NCBI GenBank assembly: GCA_963693285.1
Contig: OY848921.1
Coordinates: forward strand, 124,001-188,000
DNA length: 64,000 nucleotides
Source: Xestospongia muta
Taxonomy: Eukaryota; Porifera; Demospongiae; Haplosclerida; Petrosiidae
Reading direction: 5' to 3'
Positions within the stretch are counted from its first letter, which is position 1. Every line of letters starts with the position of its first letter. The position numbers were made by a program, and so were the translations under genes. The notes below the pieces were generated by a model. It was not told where the DNA came from. It saw only the letters and a program-made list of their open reading frames with translations, and ran no database searches. Of the stretch, positions 28,106-38,502 are shown piece by piece.

Positions 28106-28939
28106 ATGACTACCACTAGGTTATTTGAAGGAGCTAATGTCGCTAAAAAATATTTAAGGTAAGTGATTAAAAGATCAAAATATAATAAGTTATATTTCAA
28201 CAGATTTCGACCAACTTATCCCAAAGAGATCTATGATAGAATAAAGAGTTTTACTGATAGACATGGTATACAGTTAGAGTTAGTAGTTGATATTGGATGT
28301 GGATCTGGTCAAAGTACTTTCCAATTGAGTCCTCTTTGTCAACAGGTTGTAGGAACTGATATTAGTCCAGCACAAATTGAGTGTGCTCAACAATCACCTG
28401 ACAACAAGACCATATCTAATGTAGAATTTAAAGTAGCCTCCGCTGACCAACTCCCCTTTCCTGATGGGTCTGTTTCCATGGTAACATGTGGATCAGCTTG
28501 GCACTGGTTTGATCCAATCTCAGTAGAGCCTGAGGTATATAGGGTGTTAAAATCTCCTGGATGTCTTACTGTTTTTGGTTACACTCAACCAATGCTACAG
28601 GATAAAAAATGTGATGTACTCTTTGACACTCTCTTTTCTATTACGTTGAAGGATTACTGGCATAATAACGTGAAGAACTTTCTAGCTTGTCTATATAACA
28701 ATACAGTGACATTTTCTCTTCCTATTATAGAGCGACATGATGTCACTGCAACTTACACCATTACACTTGATCAATTGTCAGGTTTAATTGAGTCTTGGTC
28801 AAGTTATAATACTTATTGTAAAGTTCATCCTAACACAACAGTGTTAACTGATCTTATTGATCAAATAAGAGAGATTTTATCAGGAGATACTGTAGATATG
28901 GTCACACCATATTACATGTACATCTGTAAAAAGAATTAA
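28106..28939 (+). CDS. Class I SAM-dependent methyltransferase C
   Basis: Exons 28106-28158 (MTTTRLFEGANVAKKYL) and 28204-28939; 262 residues. The frame also reads open back through the short intron from 28163, but exon 1 and its GT..AG intron are conserved in every copy, so the spliced start is chosen. The core is the shared one; from ISVEPEVYRVLKSPGC onward the C-terminal half is type 2 (IERHDVTATYTITLDQLSG ... YYMYICKKN), shared with copy E and quite unlike type 1. Confidence 0.84.
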
Positions 28940-29100
28940 ATAATGAAATTATAAGAATCATGTACTGATTGATAATATTAGAATTATTATTTTTTCTAAT
29001 AATGTGTGATTATGTAACTTAAAAGTTAGTTTTCAAAGGTATTGACTGAAACTTTAAAATGAATGTGAAAGTTCTAGTACATGTAAAAGGTCTTTCTCAC

Positions 29101-29149
29101 ACTAATATAATATAATATAATATAATATAATATAATATAATATAATATA
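29101..29149. repeat. (TATAA)n microsatellite
   Basis: About nine units of a 5-bp AATAT repeat in the spacer after methyltransferase C. The rest of 28940-29310 is AT-rich with nothing recognisable. Confidence 0.9.
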
Positions 29150-30043
29150 GAAACACTAACTCTTTCAATCCTCAGATAACAAGTAGATAATTTATAGAAA
29201 ACAATCATTATAAATTGATTGTATTAGTTTACTGTGTAGTCCATTAATTCAACAATATTAGCCAAAACTTCACCAACTTTTCCAGCAAAGATTACTGATG
29301 TTAGATTGTTTTAAAATGCTGCACATGCTAAGGTCAATTCAAAGTAAACTATATATATCTTTGATCCCACAGATTTCGACCAACTCATCCAAAAGAGATC
29401 TATGATAAAATAAAGAGTTTTACTGATAGACATGGTATACAGTTAGAGTTAGCAGTTGATATTGGATGTGGATCTGGTCAAAGTACTTTCCAATTGAGTC
29501 CTCTTTGTCAACAGGTTGTAGGAACTGATATTAGTCCAGCACAAATTAAGTGTGCTCAACAATCACCTGACAACAAGACCATATCTAATGTAGAATTTAA
29601 AGTAGCCCCTGCTGATCAACTCCCCTTTCATGATGGGTCTGTTAATGCTAAATAATATTGATGATTTTATTAATGAGGAATACACTTTCATAGAAATATA
29701 GTCCTTTTATAAACAAGAAATAATTATTTTTATTATAGTAAATAAATTCACTAGTAAGATCACCACAGTTTGTACCAGTGTCTTAACACATTCAGTGGTA
29801 GTGTCATAAACTTATTATTCATGGTCAAGATATTGAAGATCACAAAGCATCCATAAAAGTTAGATGATATATAGAGTGTGTCTTTTTGAACCATTATGAA
29901 AGTGATAGCATATCATATGATCTAATATAAATATACAATTAACTATGTGTGACTTAAAAGAATTTTAACTTAATGTTTATAAGATTGTTTCTTTTCTTGT
30001 GGTGCCTATAAAATTAAACAATGATAAAAATGAATATAATTAT

Positions 30044-31237
30044 TAGTAGTGTTGTTCTAGTTTGCTTAAAACATAGCTTTAGTTTTAATTATTAATTTTT
30101 AAGTCTTTTTAGTTCAACGATACCAGTAATCATATTCATAGCAATCGTTAATGAGATTCATAAGCGCACACCGTCGTGCCCCACAAGAGCATGAAGACAA
30201 AATCGTAAGTACATATAAAAGGAAACCAAAGCAGTCTTGGTTGCCAGTGTGTTGTAGGCCAGCGTCTGCAATGCATCATGACCTCTGAGATGGTTACCAG
30301 CATACTCTTCGGAGTATCCGAAAGGCGGACTAGGATACGGCTGGTAGTCTCCCTTTAAACGAGATGAGGCTTGGTATATTGTAGTCCCGGTTTAGTAATG
30401 ACGATGATTTATTCCCGAAGCTAGAAACCCAGTACGGCTGGTTCGAAGTTAGGGCGACGTTCCAGCCAGGATTACCTCGTCTTCGGACGAGGGTTACCAA
30501 GCCAGGTGGCGGTCCCAGCAGGGAATCCTGGAGCCTAAGTGGAAGCCTGCGTGGAATTGAGTCACGAAAGATCGTTTGGGCAACACACAAGGGTTTTTTT
30601 TTTAATTATAATTTAATTTAATTATAAACAAATCTAATTATCTATTTATAAATCTATTTTAAGAGTATTAAAGAATAGTCAGTAAGGATGTTCAGGAGGT
30701 GAGTCAGTTGGACCATATGAATAACACAACTACACCTTTTTTAAGAAAGTAAAATGTTGAACTGGCAGGTCTAGGAGCAATAAATTATTTACAAAGTGTC
30801 ATATGCAGAATATGTGTCAACAATTCTAAAATATTTTCTTTGCAATAACTTGAGTAATAAATATAATCTTTGAACTATTAAACTGTCTTCTTGTTGCTGT
30901 TGCTGTTTGATTTCCTAGTTCTATTAAAAGAGTATCCTCTAACTTGAGATAATCATTGTATTCCTACCAAAGCAATAGAAATGGACTCATACTTATATTT
31001 TCAGACCCAAACTCACTAATTTAGCTTTCTCTTCCCAACCACTATCTTTGCTCTGTTGAGGATTTTTTGAAATTATAATTCTATTTAATTATAAACAAAT
31101 CTAATTAACTATGAATTCATCAACAACTATTATGAAATAATTACCGACATCGGTGAACAAAAGCCTGTTTAAATAACTAAAACTTAGGGCCAAGAATAAA
31201 ACTGGTCCCATTTGAGCAAACTAGAACAACACTACTA
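30044..31237. mobile_element. TIR-bounded 1.19-kb element within methyltransferase D
   Basis: Perfect 23-bp terminal inverted repeats: TAGTAGTGTTGTTCTAGTTT plus GCT at 30044-30066 and its exact reverse complement at 31215-31237. Flanks are AT-rich (ATTAT on both sides, possibly a target duplication but low complexity). No transposase frame is visible, so it is a non-autonomous DNA element, perhaps hAT-like by the start of its TIR. Inside, about 40 bp (ATTTAATTATAAACAAATCT and surroundings) occurs at 30605 and again at 31075 as a direct repeat. The cargo between 30110 and 30600 is described separately. Confidence 0.7.
30160..30595 (+). ncRNA. GC-rich block with several strong hairpins, possible structured RNA
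   Basis: In a window of AT-rich DNA this block is roughly half G+C. It holds ATACTC-TTCG-GAGTAT (30302-30317) and CCTCGTC-TTCG-GACGAGG (30475-30492), both perfect stems with UUCG tetraloops. The first sits next to CCG-AAAGG-CGG (30318-30328), and both are enclosed by ACCAGC (30296-30301) pairing with GCTGGT (30340-30345), a plausible multibranch junction. GGCTGG (30436-30441) can pair with CCAGCC (30462-30467). GGTTCGAAGTT at 30440 resembles a pol III B-box (two mismatches), and TATAAAAGG lies near 30216. I do not recognise the RNA; a fragment of rDNA spacer or a SINE is possible. Strand is a guess. Confidence 0.35.
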
Positions 31238-31249
31238 ATTATATTATAT

Positions 31250-31930
31250 ATATTTATTTTACTTTTTTAGAGCAATTAATAAATAAATTAGTAAATAAAT
31301 AAATAATAGAAATCAAGTTAATATCTTAAAGTTCCAAGAGAGGAAGGCCTGCATCATCCTCCATACCTATATCACTCCTCCATTTCACTCCAGAACCTTT
31401 TAAACACAAGTCTGTTGTATAAATCAGCAAGAAAGATAGTCTAGCTCTTGTAGAAAAAACAATGTATATATAATTTACATTGATGGTATGTATATATCAT
31501 ATTGTCATTATTATTACAATCATTGGATTAGTGTAAGTTAATAACCAATATAAAAACACAAAAAAACAATTGTCTGTAAAACAAGTTATTTTCTACATTG
31601 ATTCTAATAAAGAGTGCTAAAAAACCATCAAAGAAACAACAATACTACATTAATTGGTAATTTTTAACTAATGGAAATACTGCAACTAATGTAAACCATC
31701 CATTTTCCAAACGTTAAAAAGTGAAAAAATTTTCCCTGTGATACTGGGTGCTTCTTGGTATAACTTGACTGATGATGTAACAACATGTCCTATGATGACA
31801 TCACTATGTGTCATAGAGTTAATAATGTTAGGTTTGGTTTAGGATTTAGGTGATGTCATCAATATTATGACATCATTATGTATCATTTCATTATGATGTC
31901 ATCATAGTCCAGTTACATGCAAGAACCACC
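31250..31930. other. Unassigned filler inside methyltransferase D
   Basis: AT-rich sequence without a supported gene. Near 31770-31910 the motif ATGATGTCATC / GATGACATC recurs several times in both orientations (partial palindromes). No terminal repeats found; origin unknown. Confidence 0.3.
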
Positions 31931-32048
31931 CAAAATACTAAATGTGAAAAACTCTTTAAAGAGTTTTGTCAGCAATCTATCTATCTTTATAGGCATCCTA
32001 GATCAGCTTCTGTTGACAATCATTATTGTACTATAAAACTTCCATTAC

Positions 32049-32618
32049 CAGCGATGTGTTAGTTAACTATAACTAAATCTATTTTAGTATTAACAAATTT
32101 CATTATTAATTAACTAAACTATAATACTTAGCTTTTATATAGAACTACCTAAAACTGGAACTAAAAATATCTACTTTCAACTATAACTAAAATAACAATT
32201 GAATATTGTACTAGTACTTGACCATACCTTTTTAATTTTAAGCTCTTTGACGTTGCAACTGACATATTGTCAGTTCCTGCATCTTCTGCCCCGGTAGAGA
32301 GGGTGTTTTCTGTTAGTGGTGATGCATGTAGAGGGAAGCGTAACCATTTGAGTGGACAAAACTTATAGAGAGAGACACTTCTTAGAGTGAACAAAGCAAT
32401 TTTGGTTTAATGATTTTGCTTACTTGATTGTTATAAAACGTTATTAATAAATACCATAACTAAAACTTGAACTAGAACTAAAATAAAATAATGAACATCA
32501 TACTATAACTAAAAAAAATGAAGCTATGGCTTATTATAACTGTAACTGTAACTAGTAATAATTTATTATCAAGTACTATAACTACAACTAAAATGCCTTT
32601 GCTGTACTAAAATAACTA
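32049..32618 (+). mobile_element. Decayed hAT transposon remnant with 8-bp target duplication
   Basis: TCCATTAC flanks the insert on both sides (32041-32048 and 32619-32626), and the intact site is seen uninterrupted in copies A and B. hAT elements make 8-bp duplications. Near 32241-32400 the plus strand encodes LSVPASSAPVERVFSVSGD and RGKRNHLS, the hAT C-terminal dimerisation motif, then an in-frame stop before RETLLRVNKA. Only this end of a transposase remains and clear terminal inverted repeats are not visible; the ends are rich in ACTATAACTAAA-type repeats. Confidence 0.8.
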
Positions 32619-32936
32619 TCCATTACCACAAGTGGAGAGATGTCAATGGATCATTGATTGTAATATTGAACTGTCCATCTTTATAAGATATTTGAGTACT
32701 ACATCATCATGGCAACAATATTGTTTAGTGCAAAATTGATAGAAGATTTACAGGAAAAGTAAGTGTTATTATCAAAGAGAAGATAATATCATTGAGTACT
32801 AGTTATAAAGTATTCTTATGTTGTTATGTCTAAAGAAAACAGTATAGTATGTGCAACAATGTATTTACTATTAGTAATTATTATAACTAAATATAAAGAA
32901 AACTTTGTTTCATAACTAAAAACACCCAACTAGCAG

Positions 32937-33770
32937 ATGGCTGCCATTAGGTTGTTTGAAGGAGCTAATGTCGCTAAAAAATATTTAAAGTAAGTAATTA
33001 AAACATCAAAATATAATAAGTGATGTTTCAACAGATTTCGACCAACTTATCCAAAAGAGATCTATGATAGAATAAAGAGTTTTACTGATAGACATGGTAT
33101 ACAGTTAGAGTTAGTAGTTGATATTGGATGTGGATCTGGTCAAAGTACTTTCCAATTGAGTCCTCTTTGTCAACAGGTTGTAGGAACTGATATTAGTCCA
33201 GCACAAATTGAGTGTGCTCAACAATCACCTGACAACAAGACCATATCTAATGTAGAATTTAAAGTAGCCCCTGCTGATCAACTCCCCTTTCCTGATGGGT
33301 CTGTTTCCATGGTAACATGTGGAACAGCTTGGCACTGGTTTGATCCAATCTCAGTGGAGCCTGAGGTATATAGGGTGTTAAAATCTCCTGGATGTCTAGC
33401 TGTTTTTGGTTATGCCCAGCCAATTCTACAGGATAAAAAATGTGATGTACTCTTTGACACTCTCTTTTCTATTACGTTGAAGGATTACTGGCATAATAAC
33501 GTGAAGAACTTTCTATCTCAAGTATACAACAATACAGTCACATTTTCTCTTCCTATTATAGAGCGACATGATGTCACTGCAACTTACACCATTACACTTG
33601 ATCAGTTGTCAGGTTTTATCGAGTCTTGGGGAAGTTATAATACTTATTGTAAAGCTCATCCCAATACAACAGTGTTAACAGATCTTATTGATCAAATGAG
33701 AGAGATCTTATCAGGAGATACTGTAGATATGGTCACACCATATTACATGTACATCTGTAAAAAGAATTAA
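32937..33770 (+). CDS. Class I SAM-dependent methyltransferase E
   Basis: Exons 32937-32989 (MAAIRLFEGANVAKKYL) and 33035-33770; 262 residues. Core identical in motifs to the rest (DIGCGSGQST, GTDISPAQIECA, GTAWHWFDP) and a type 2 C-terminal half nearly identical to copy C, differing by about ten residues (for example FLSQVYNN against FLACLYNN). Probably functional. Confidence 0.84.
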
Positions 33771-34071
33771 CAAGTGGAATTTATAAGAGTTAGGTATTTT
33801 TTCATTGAAAGATTTAAAATTGACAAGATTAAACATTAGAAATCTCTTTGAATTCCCACGTACACTACTATAGAAACATTAATTCTTAAATCCTTAGATC
33901 CAGATAACACAATTAGATATTAAAAAATAATTTTTCTAATAAGATTGTATTAAGTTTATTATTTACTGTATATCCCGTTGATTTGACAATATTAAAATGT
34001 TATTATTAGTAGATGAGTCTTAGCCAAAATAATTAAATATTTGCCAAATTTTCTATACGCCTACAACAAAG

Positions 34072-34903
34072 ATGGCTGCCGTCAGATTGTTTGAGAATGC
34101 TGCACATGCTAAAGCCTATTCAAAGTAAACTATATCTTTGATTATTTAGTAAGAGCACTTGATCCCACAGATTTCGACCAACTCATCCAAAAGAGATCTA
34201 TGATAGAATAAAGAGTTTTACTGATAGACATGGTATACAGTTAGAGTTAGTAGTTGATATTGGATGTGGATCTGGTCAAAGTACTTTCCAATTAAGTCCT
34301 CTTTGTCAACAGGTTGTAGGAACTGATATTAGTCCAGCACAAATTGAGTGTGCTCAACAATCACCTGACAACAAGACCATATCTAATGTAGAATTTAAAG
34401 TAGCCTCCGCTGACCAACTCCCCTTTCCTGATGGGTCTGTTTCCATGATAACATGTGGACAAGCTTGGCATTGGTTAGAACCAGCTTCTGTTAATCCAGA
34501 GATACTACGAGTATTAAAAAGACCTGGTTGCGTTGCCATATATGGTCATACGCTTCCTAATATACAACATGACGAATGTAAAGACTTGGTTGATAATTTC
34601 TATAAGAATACATTACGAGGTTATTGGCATGATAATCGCAAGTTAATAGATGAATGTTACCGTAATGTATCACTTCCTTTACCACTAACAGAGCAACAAG
34701 ATATTGATATTAATACTACTAGTAGTGTCGATGAATATTTTGGCTATGTTGATACTTGGTCTGGTTACCAGTCTTATCTCACTGCTCATCCTGGAACAAC
34801 TGTATTAGCAGATCTGAAGCAGAAAATACAAGATATAATATCACCAGACAATATTGTTAATGTTATGACATCATACTTTGTTATGTTAATGTCTAGGAAA
34901 TAA
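34072..34903 (+). CDS. Class I SAM-dependent methyltransferase F
   Basis: Exons 34072-34124 (MAAVRLFENAAHAKAYS) and 34171-34903; 261 residues. The core (to about 34440) is again nearly identical to the other copies, but from WLEPASVNPEILRVLKRPGC on the C-terminal half is a third type (YWHDNRKLIDECYRN ... VDTWSGYQSYLTAHPG ... VMLMSRK). It is closer in plan to type 2 than type 1. Substrate unknown. Confidence 0.84.
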
Positions 34904-34969
34904 CTTTGTTTGCTTTTTTCATTTTATTTCTTACTTGAAGAAAGTGCCATAAACTTTGTATCTTGATGG

Positions 34970-35430
34970 TTAAAGTAGCTTCCGCTGATCAGCTGCTCTT
35001 TCATGATAGGTCTGTTTCCATCGTAACACGTAGAATGGCTGGCACTGGTTTGATCCAGTAGCAATTTATCCTGAGGTTTGTAGGGTCCTTAAGTCTCCTG
35101 AATATCTTGTTTTTGGTTACTATCAACAGTCTAAAGATAAAAGGTGTGATTCGCTTCTTAAACTTTATTCATATTCCATTAAAAATATTGCTGACGTGAA
35201 TATTCTTAAATTAAAGATAATAAACCAATAGCATTGCCTATATTATTGAAGAGTAATAATTATTAAATGTAATTTATACAATTACCCTCAAAGAGTTTTC
35301 CAGTTATTTCAAATTTTGGTCAGCTTATGAAGCTTACCAATAACTTATCTGTTATAACAGTGATAACAGATGTCTTTTTTTATCAGATAAGAGAGATCTT
35401 ATCTAGTAACTGTTGATGAAATTATATCAT
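34970..35430 (+). pseudogene. Methyltransferase G, degenerate fragment
   Basis: Starts within the core (TTAAAGTAGCTTCCGCTGAT) and continues as a frameshifted C-terminal half resembling type 2 (AGATAAAAGGTGTGATTCGC, later ATCAGATAAGAGAGATCTTA). Many indels. Marks the end of the array. From 35430 to 35773 nothing further is recognised before the adaptor gene. Confidence 0.75.
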
Positions 35431-35773
35431 ATTACTTGTTTACTGATTATGTTACAATGTCAGAACATTTCTGTTTTGTTCAACCACTAGGCGTTGTGGT
35501 TACTTTTGATAAATTCACTATAATAACTCGCTCATTAACAATAATAATATTTCATAGCATACAAAGAGTTAATAAATTGTCACAAAGCGTCAAGTTACTT
35601 GATCTGGTTTGGAGGTGTGTCTGGTCCGAAGATCAGGCGATCGAATCGTTTACTTTGTTGTGGTACCACCACCGCTCATGTAACTCGCCCCAGAATAACG
35701 CCATTGCTACTAATCTCATAAGAAGTTTGAATTCATAGCTTCCATTATTAATATTGGAAGCTGTGTAGCAGAG

Positions 35774-38220
35774 ATGAGTACATTGAGTAGCACAACAGGT
35801 AGAGAGGTGGCTGCTGGTACACTATGGATGACCAAAGGAGAAAATACGAAGGTAGGTTGCAGAAATATTAAATATTTCATATATTATGCTGCATTTGCAG
35901 AAGAGAGTTAGGGTGGCTGCGCGTTGTGGTACACCTGACTGCACTTACCAAGGCCAACTTAATATATATGATGAATCGACTCTTGGAATGGGATCAATAA
36001 ATATCAGTGAGCCGTCTCGAGTCATTACACTAGCTCATATATCAGAAGTATCTTCTTTAAATTCTACCCACCCAACACTAGCAGCAGGAGATTCAACTAA
36101 ACACAATTCGTTGATGTTTCCAATGTCTCTTGATAACAATATGTATTCATCTCACGAATCAATGTGGGGATTTATGCTGTTACTACAAACTGGAGAAGCT
36201 GTTGAACTATTTGCTGATACTAGGGAACAGCAACAATTATGGATTAAGTATCTCCATCTAATGTCAATGTTCCCCTTCTCGCCAATTCCTGAAGAACCAC
36301 GAGTCAATCCAATACGAAATAGCTATAGAAACAAACTTAAAGTATCAAATTTTGATGCAGGTGAGTTAAGATTAATTATGTTTAATATTCAAAGTGTTGG
36401 TAGTATCCTGTTTGTGTTAATATTATAGCTTATAAGAACACCTTTTATTCTATACCTTAAGAAGAAACAGCAGGAAACAGCTATTATATAATGTTAGATA
36501 CCATATATGGGCATATAATGCAGTACTAGCTCTAGACAAATCATGTAGTGGTGTGACAGGGAAGGACAATGTGTAGAGCATTGTAATGTTGAGGAATTAA
36601 GTTTGTTATTTAGTGCTTCAATGGTGTGATTTCACGAAGCCATGAAATGCTACTCCACTAGATATTTTTTTAACCTACAGACTCAGTGTGGCCAGTCTAT
36701 ATCCTGTCTGAGGAAGTGGGTTCTAGGATACATGCATTAGGAGTCCACATTGTCTGTTTGCAGAGCGCTCTCTCTCAACAGAAACCAGCTCGAATGACTA
36801 TCATTAGTCCATTAGATATGGAACCTATAGTGATGTGGGAAGCTAACAGAATGAGACGAACTGGTAGTCTTGGTAACTTGATCTTTATCGAGATTGGTCG
36901 ACGTTGTGAAGGTGGGCCCGGTTTAATATGGATGTATGCTTCACCTGAAGACTCATTAAGCTTTAGAGAAACAGTCACTAGGTAACTAAACTATTGTGCT
37001 AATAAGTGGATTACAAACTTGTCTTGTTTTTCAGATTTTTATTCAATGGAGATGCTCGTTCAGTTGCTGCTAAACCAAATCCAAGTTATCATTATGATGA
37101 AGTGACTACTACAGTTACTGCTACCATCTCCAGATCACCATCCACTTCACCTTGTTCATCAGGTAGTAGTTCTTTTCAACTAAGTTTTTCTGCACCAGCT
37201 CAAACAATAAAGAAAGAAAAAGCAACTTATGATTCTGTGGATATTAGTGAATACGATTACGCATATAATTCAGCACCAGCTCGTTCTAATAGTCTTCCAT
37301 CCAATGATGCTTATGGACACATTAGTAAACCTGCAGTCAACTCACTTCCTTTGAATGATTCACCTCCACCTATAAATCTCCAAACTCATCCTAGTAGGAA
37401 ACTACAACATCATCGTAGCTTATCCAATCCTGGGAGTACCACACCCTCACCATCACATCACAAGTTTCATCCTGAACTCAGCACTGGGCCACTCAAGAAT
37501 TGTCATGGAGGTAGCAATGATTCTGGTGTGTCCGGAATAGCTGTGTCAACAAGTACTCTGGAGGAAGATTTTCAAGAAATTGACAAATCATTAAATGATA
37601 TTTTAAGCGATTTATCCATCTCTCCTCCACCCAGTAAAGCTAATGACTCACCAGAGACGCATAATGGTCTTGATGACATCATTAATCAACTTGAGGAATT
37701 TGCAAAACGTGATGATGACAATTTCAAAACTCCAGTTACAAGGAGCAACACTTTACCTAGTGGACAACAACCACAAAATAAAAGCAGACGCACTAACTCC
37801 ACCTCAACATGTCAACCCACGCATTATCTTACACACAAGAAAGCCAAGTCAACCTTAGAACACAATGAGTACGTTGTTATGAAACCAATTGGAGGAAATC
37901 AAACTGCCACTCAATCAAAACCTCCTCGTCAGAGCTATGACTTCTTGGAACTACAATTGAGTCCCATCAAGGAAGCCAGTACATCCACTTCAGGAGATTA
38001 CGAAAATTACCCACAACCTGAAGAAGTTGCTAAGGCCACACCCACTAACTATGTCACGCCTTATGAAAATATATTGTCAAATGTTACTGACGATGATGAT
38101 GATATTTATGAGAATACTGAACCAACTCCATTAAAGGATAAGAAAGTTGGTGCATTGATCACATCCACTCTTAGTGAACTTGATAACTTACAAGCTGTGT
38201 TAAACCAGTTATCAACATAA
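35774..38220 (+). CDS. DOK-like adaptor with PH and IRS/PTB-type domains
   Basis: Exons 35774-35851, 35901-36360, 36681-36981 and 37035-38220; 674 residues. Residues about 15-150 look like a PH domain (GTLWMTKG opening, QQQLWIKYLHLMS as final helix). Residues about 180-285 look like an IRS-type PTB domain (VWPVYILSE, IHALGVHIVCL, WEANRMRRTGSLGNLIFIEIGRRC, GLIWMYASPEDSLSFRETV). The Pro/Ser-rich tail holds several phospho-tyrosine candidates: YDEV, DYAYNSAP, EYVVMKP, YDFLEL, DYENYP, PYENIL, IYENTEP; some fit SH2 sites. DOK proteins dock Ras-GAP and Nck at receptor tyrosine kinases. The 320-bp third intron is unusually long for this locus. Confidence 0.72.
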
Positions 38221-38502
38221 CAATATGATCTACATTTAAAAATGGGATAGTAATGTTTTATGTGTAATTATTGTGTCTTCAATCATTTCATATTTTAATC
38301 TACACTACAATGGCATATTTATGTTGCTGTATTTTGATGGCATCCATCCTCATGTTACATGTTCTAATTTAATATATTAAATACATTAAACAATTATTAC
38401 AATAACAACCAACAACATTGTAACTTAATACATTAAAACATTAAACTAATACAAGTTACTCACACACATAGCACAGTATTAGGAGTTCATAATATAGTAC
38501 AG

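Larger units (their letters stand above)
29313..32835 (+). pseudogene. Methyltransferase D, split by insertions
   Basis: A degenerate exon 1 without start codon (about 29308-29345, related to copy F: ATGCTGCACATGCTAA) and a good exon-2 core (29372-29644) that stops after GATGGGTCTGTT. About 145 bp of the core end is missing and 2.3 kb of foreign sequence follows. The type 1 C-terminal half resumes near 31937 (AATACTAAATGTGAAAAACT), is cut again by the hAT remnant at 32049-32618, and ends near 32835 with small deletions. Not functional. Confidence 0.85.

Noticed and set aside
28163..28203. Start of methyltransferase C within the intron (MIKRSKYNK)
   Set aside because: All copies share an upstream exon 1 and a GT..AG intron; only copy C happens to be open through it.
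30438..30450. Possible tRNA gene from the GGTTCGAAGTT box
   Set aside because: No matching A-box at the right distance and no cloverleaf could be drawn.
30330..30590. 86-residue minus-strand frame in the GC-rich block
   Set aside because: No recognisable domain; the stretch is better explained by hairpin-forming sequence within a transposable element.
35436..35738. 100-residue plus-strand frame upstream of the DOK-like gene
   Set aside because: No domain, odd composition, overlaps the end of a methyltransferase relic; probably chance.
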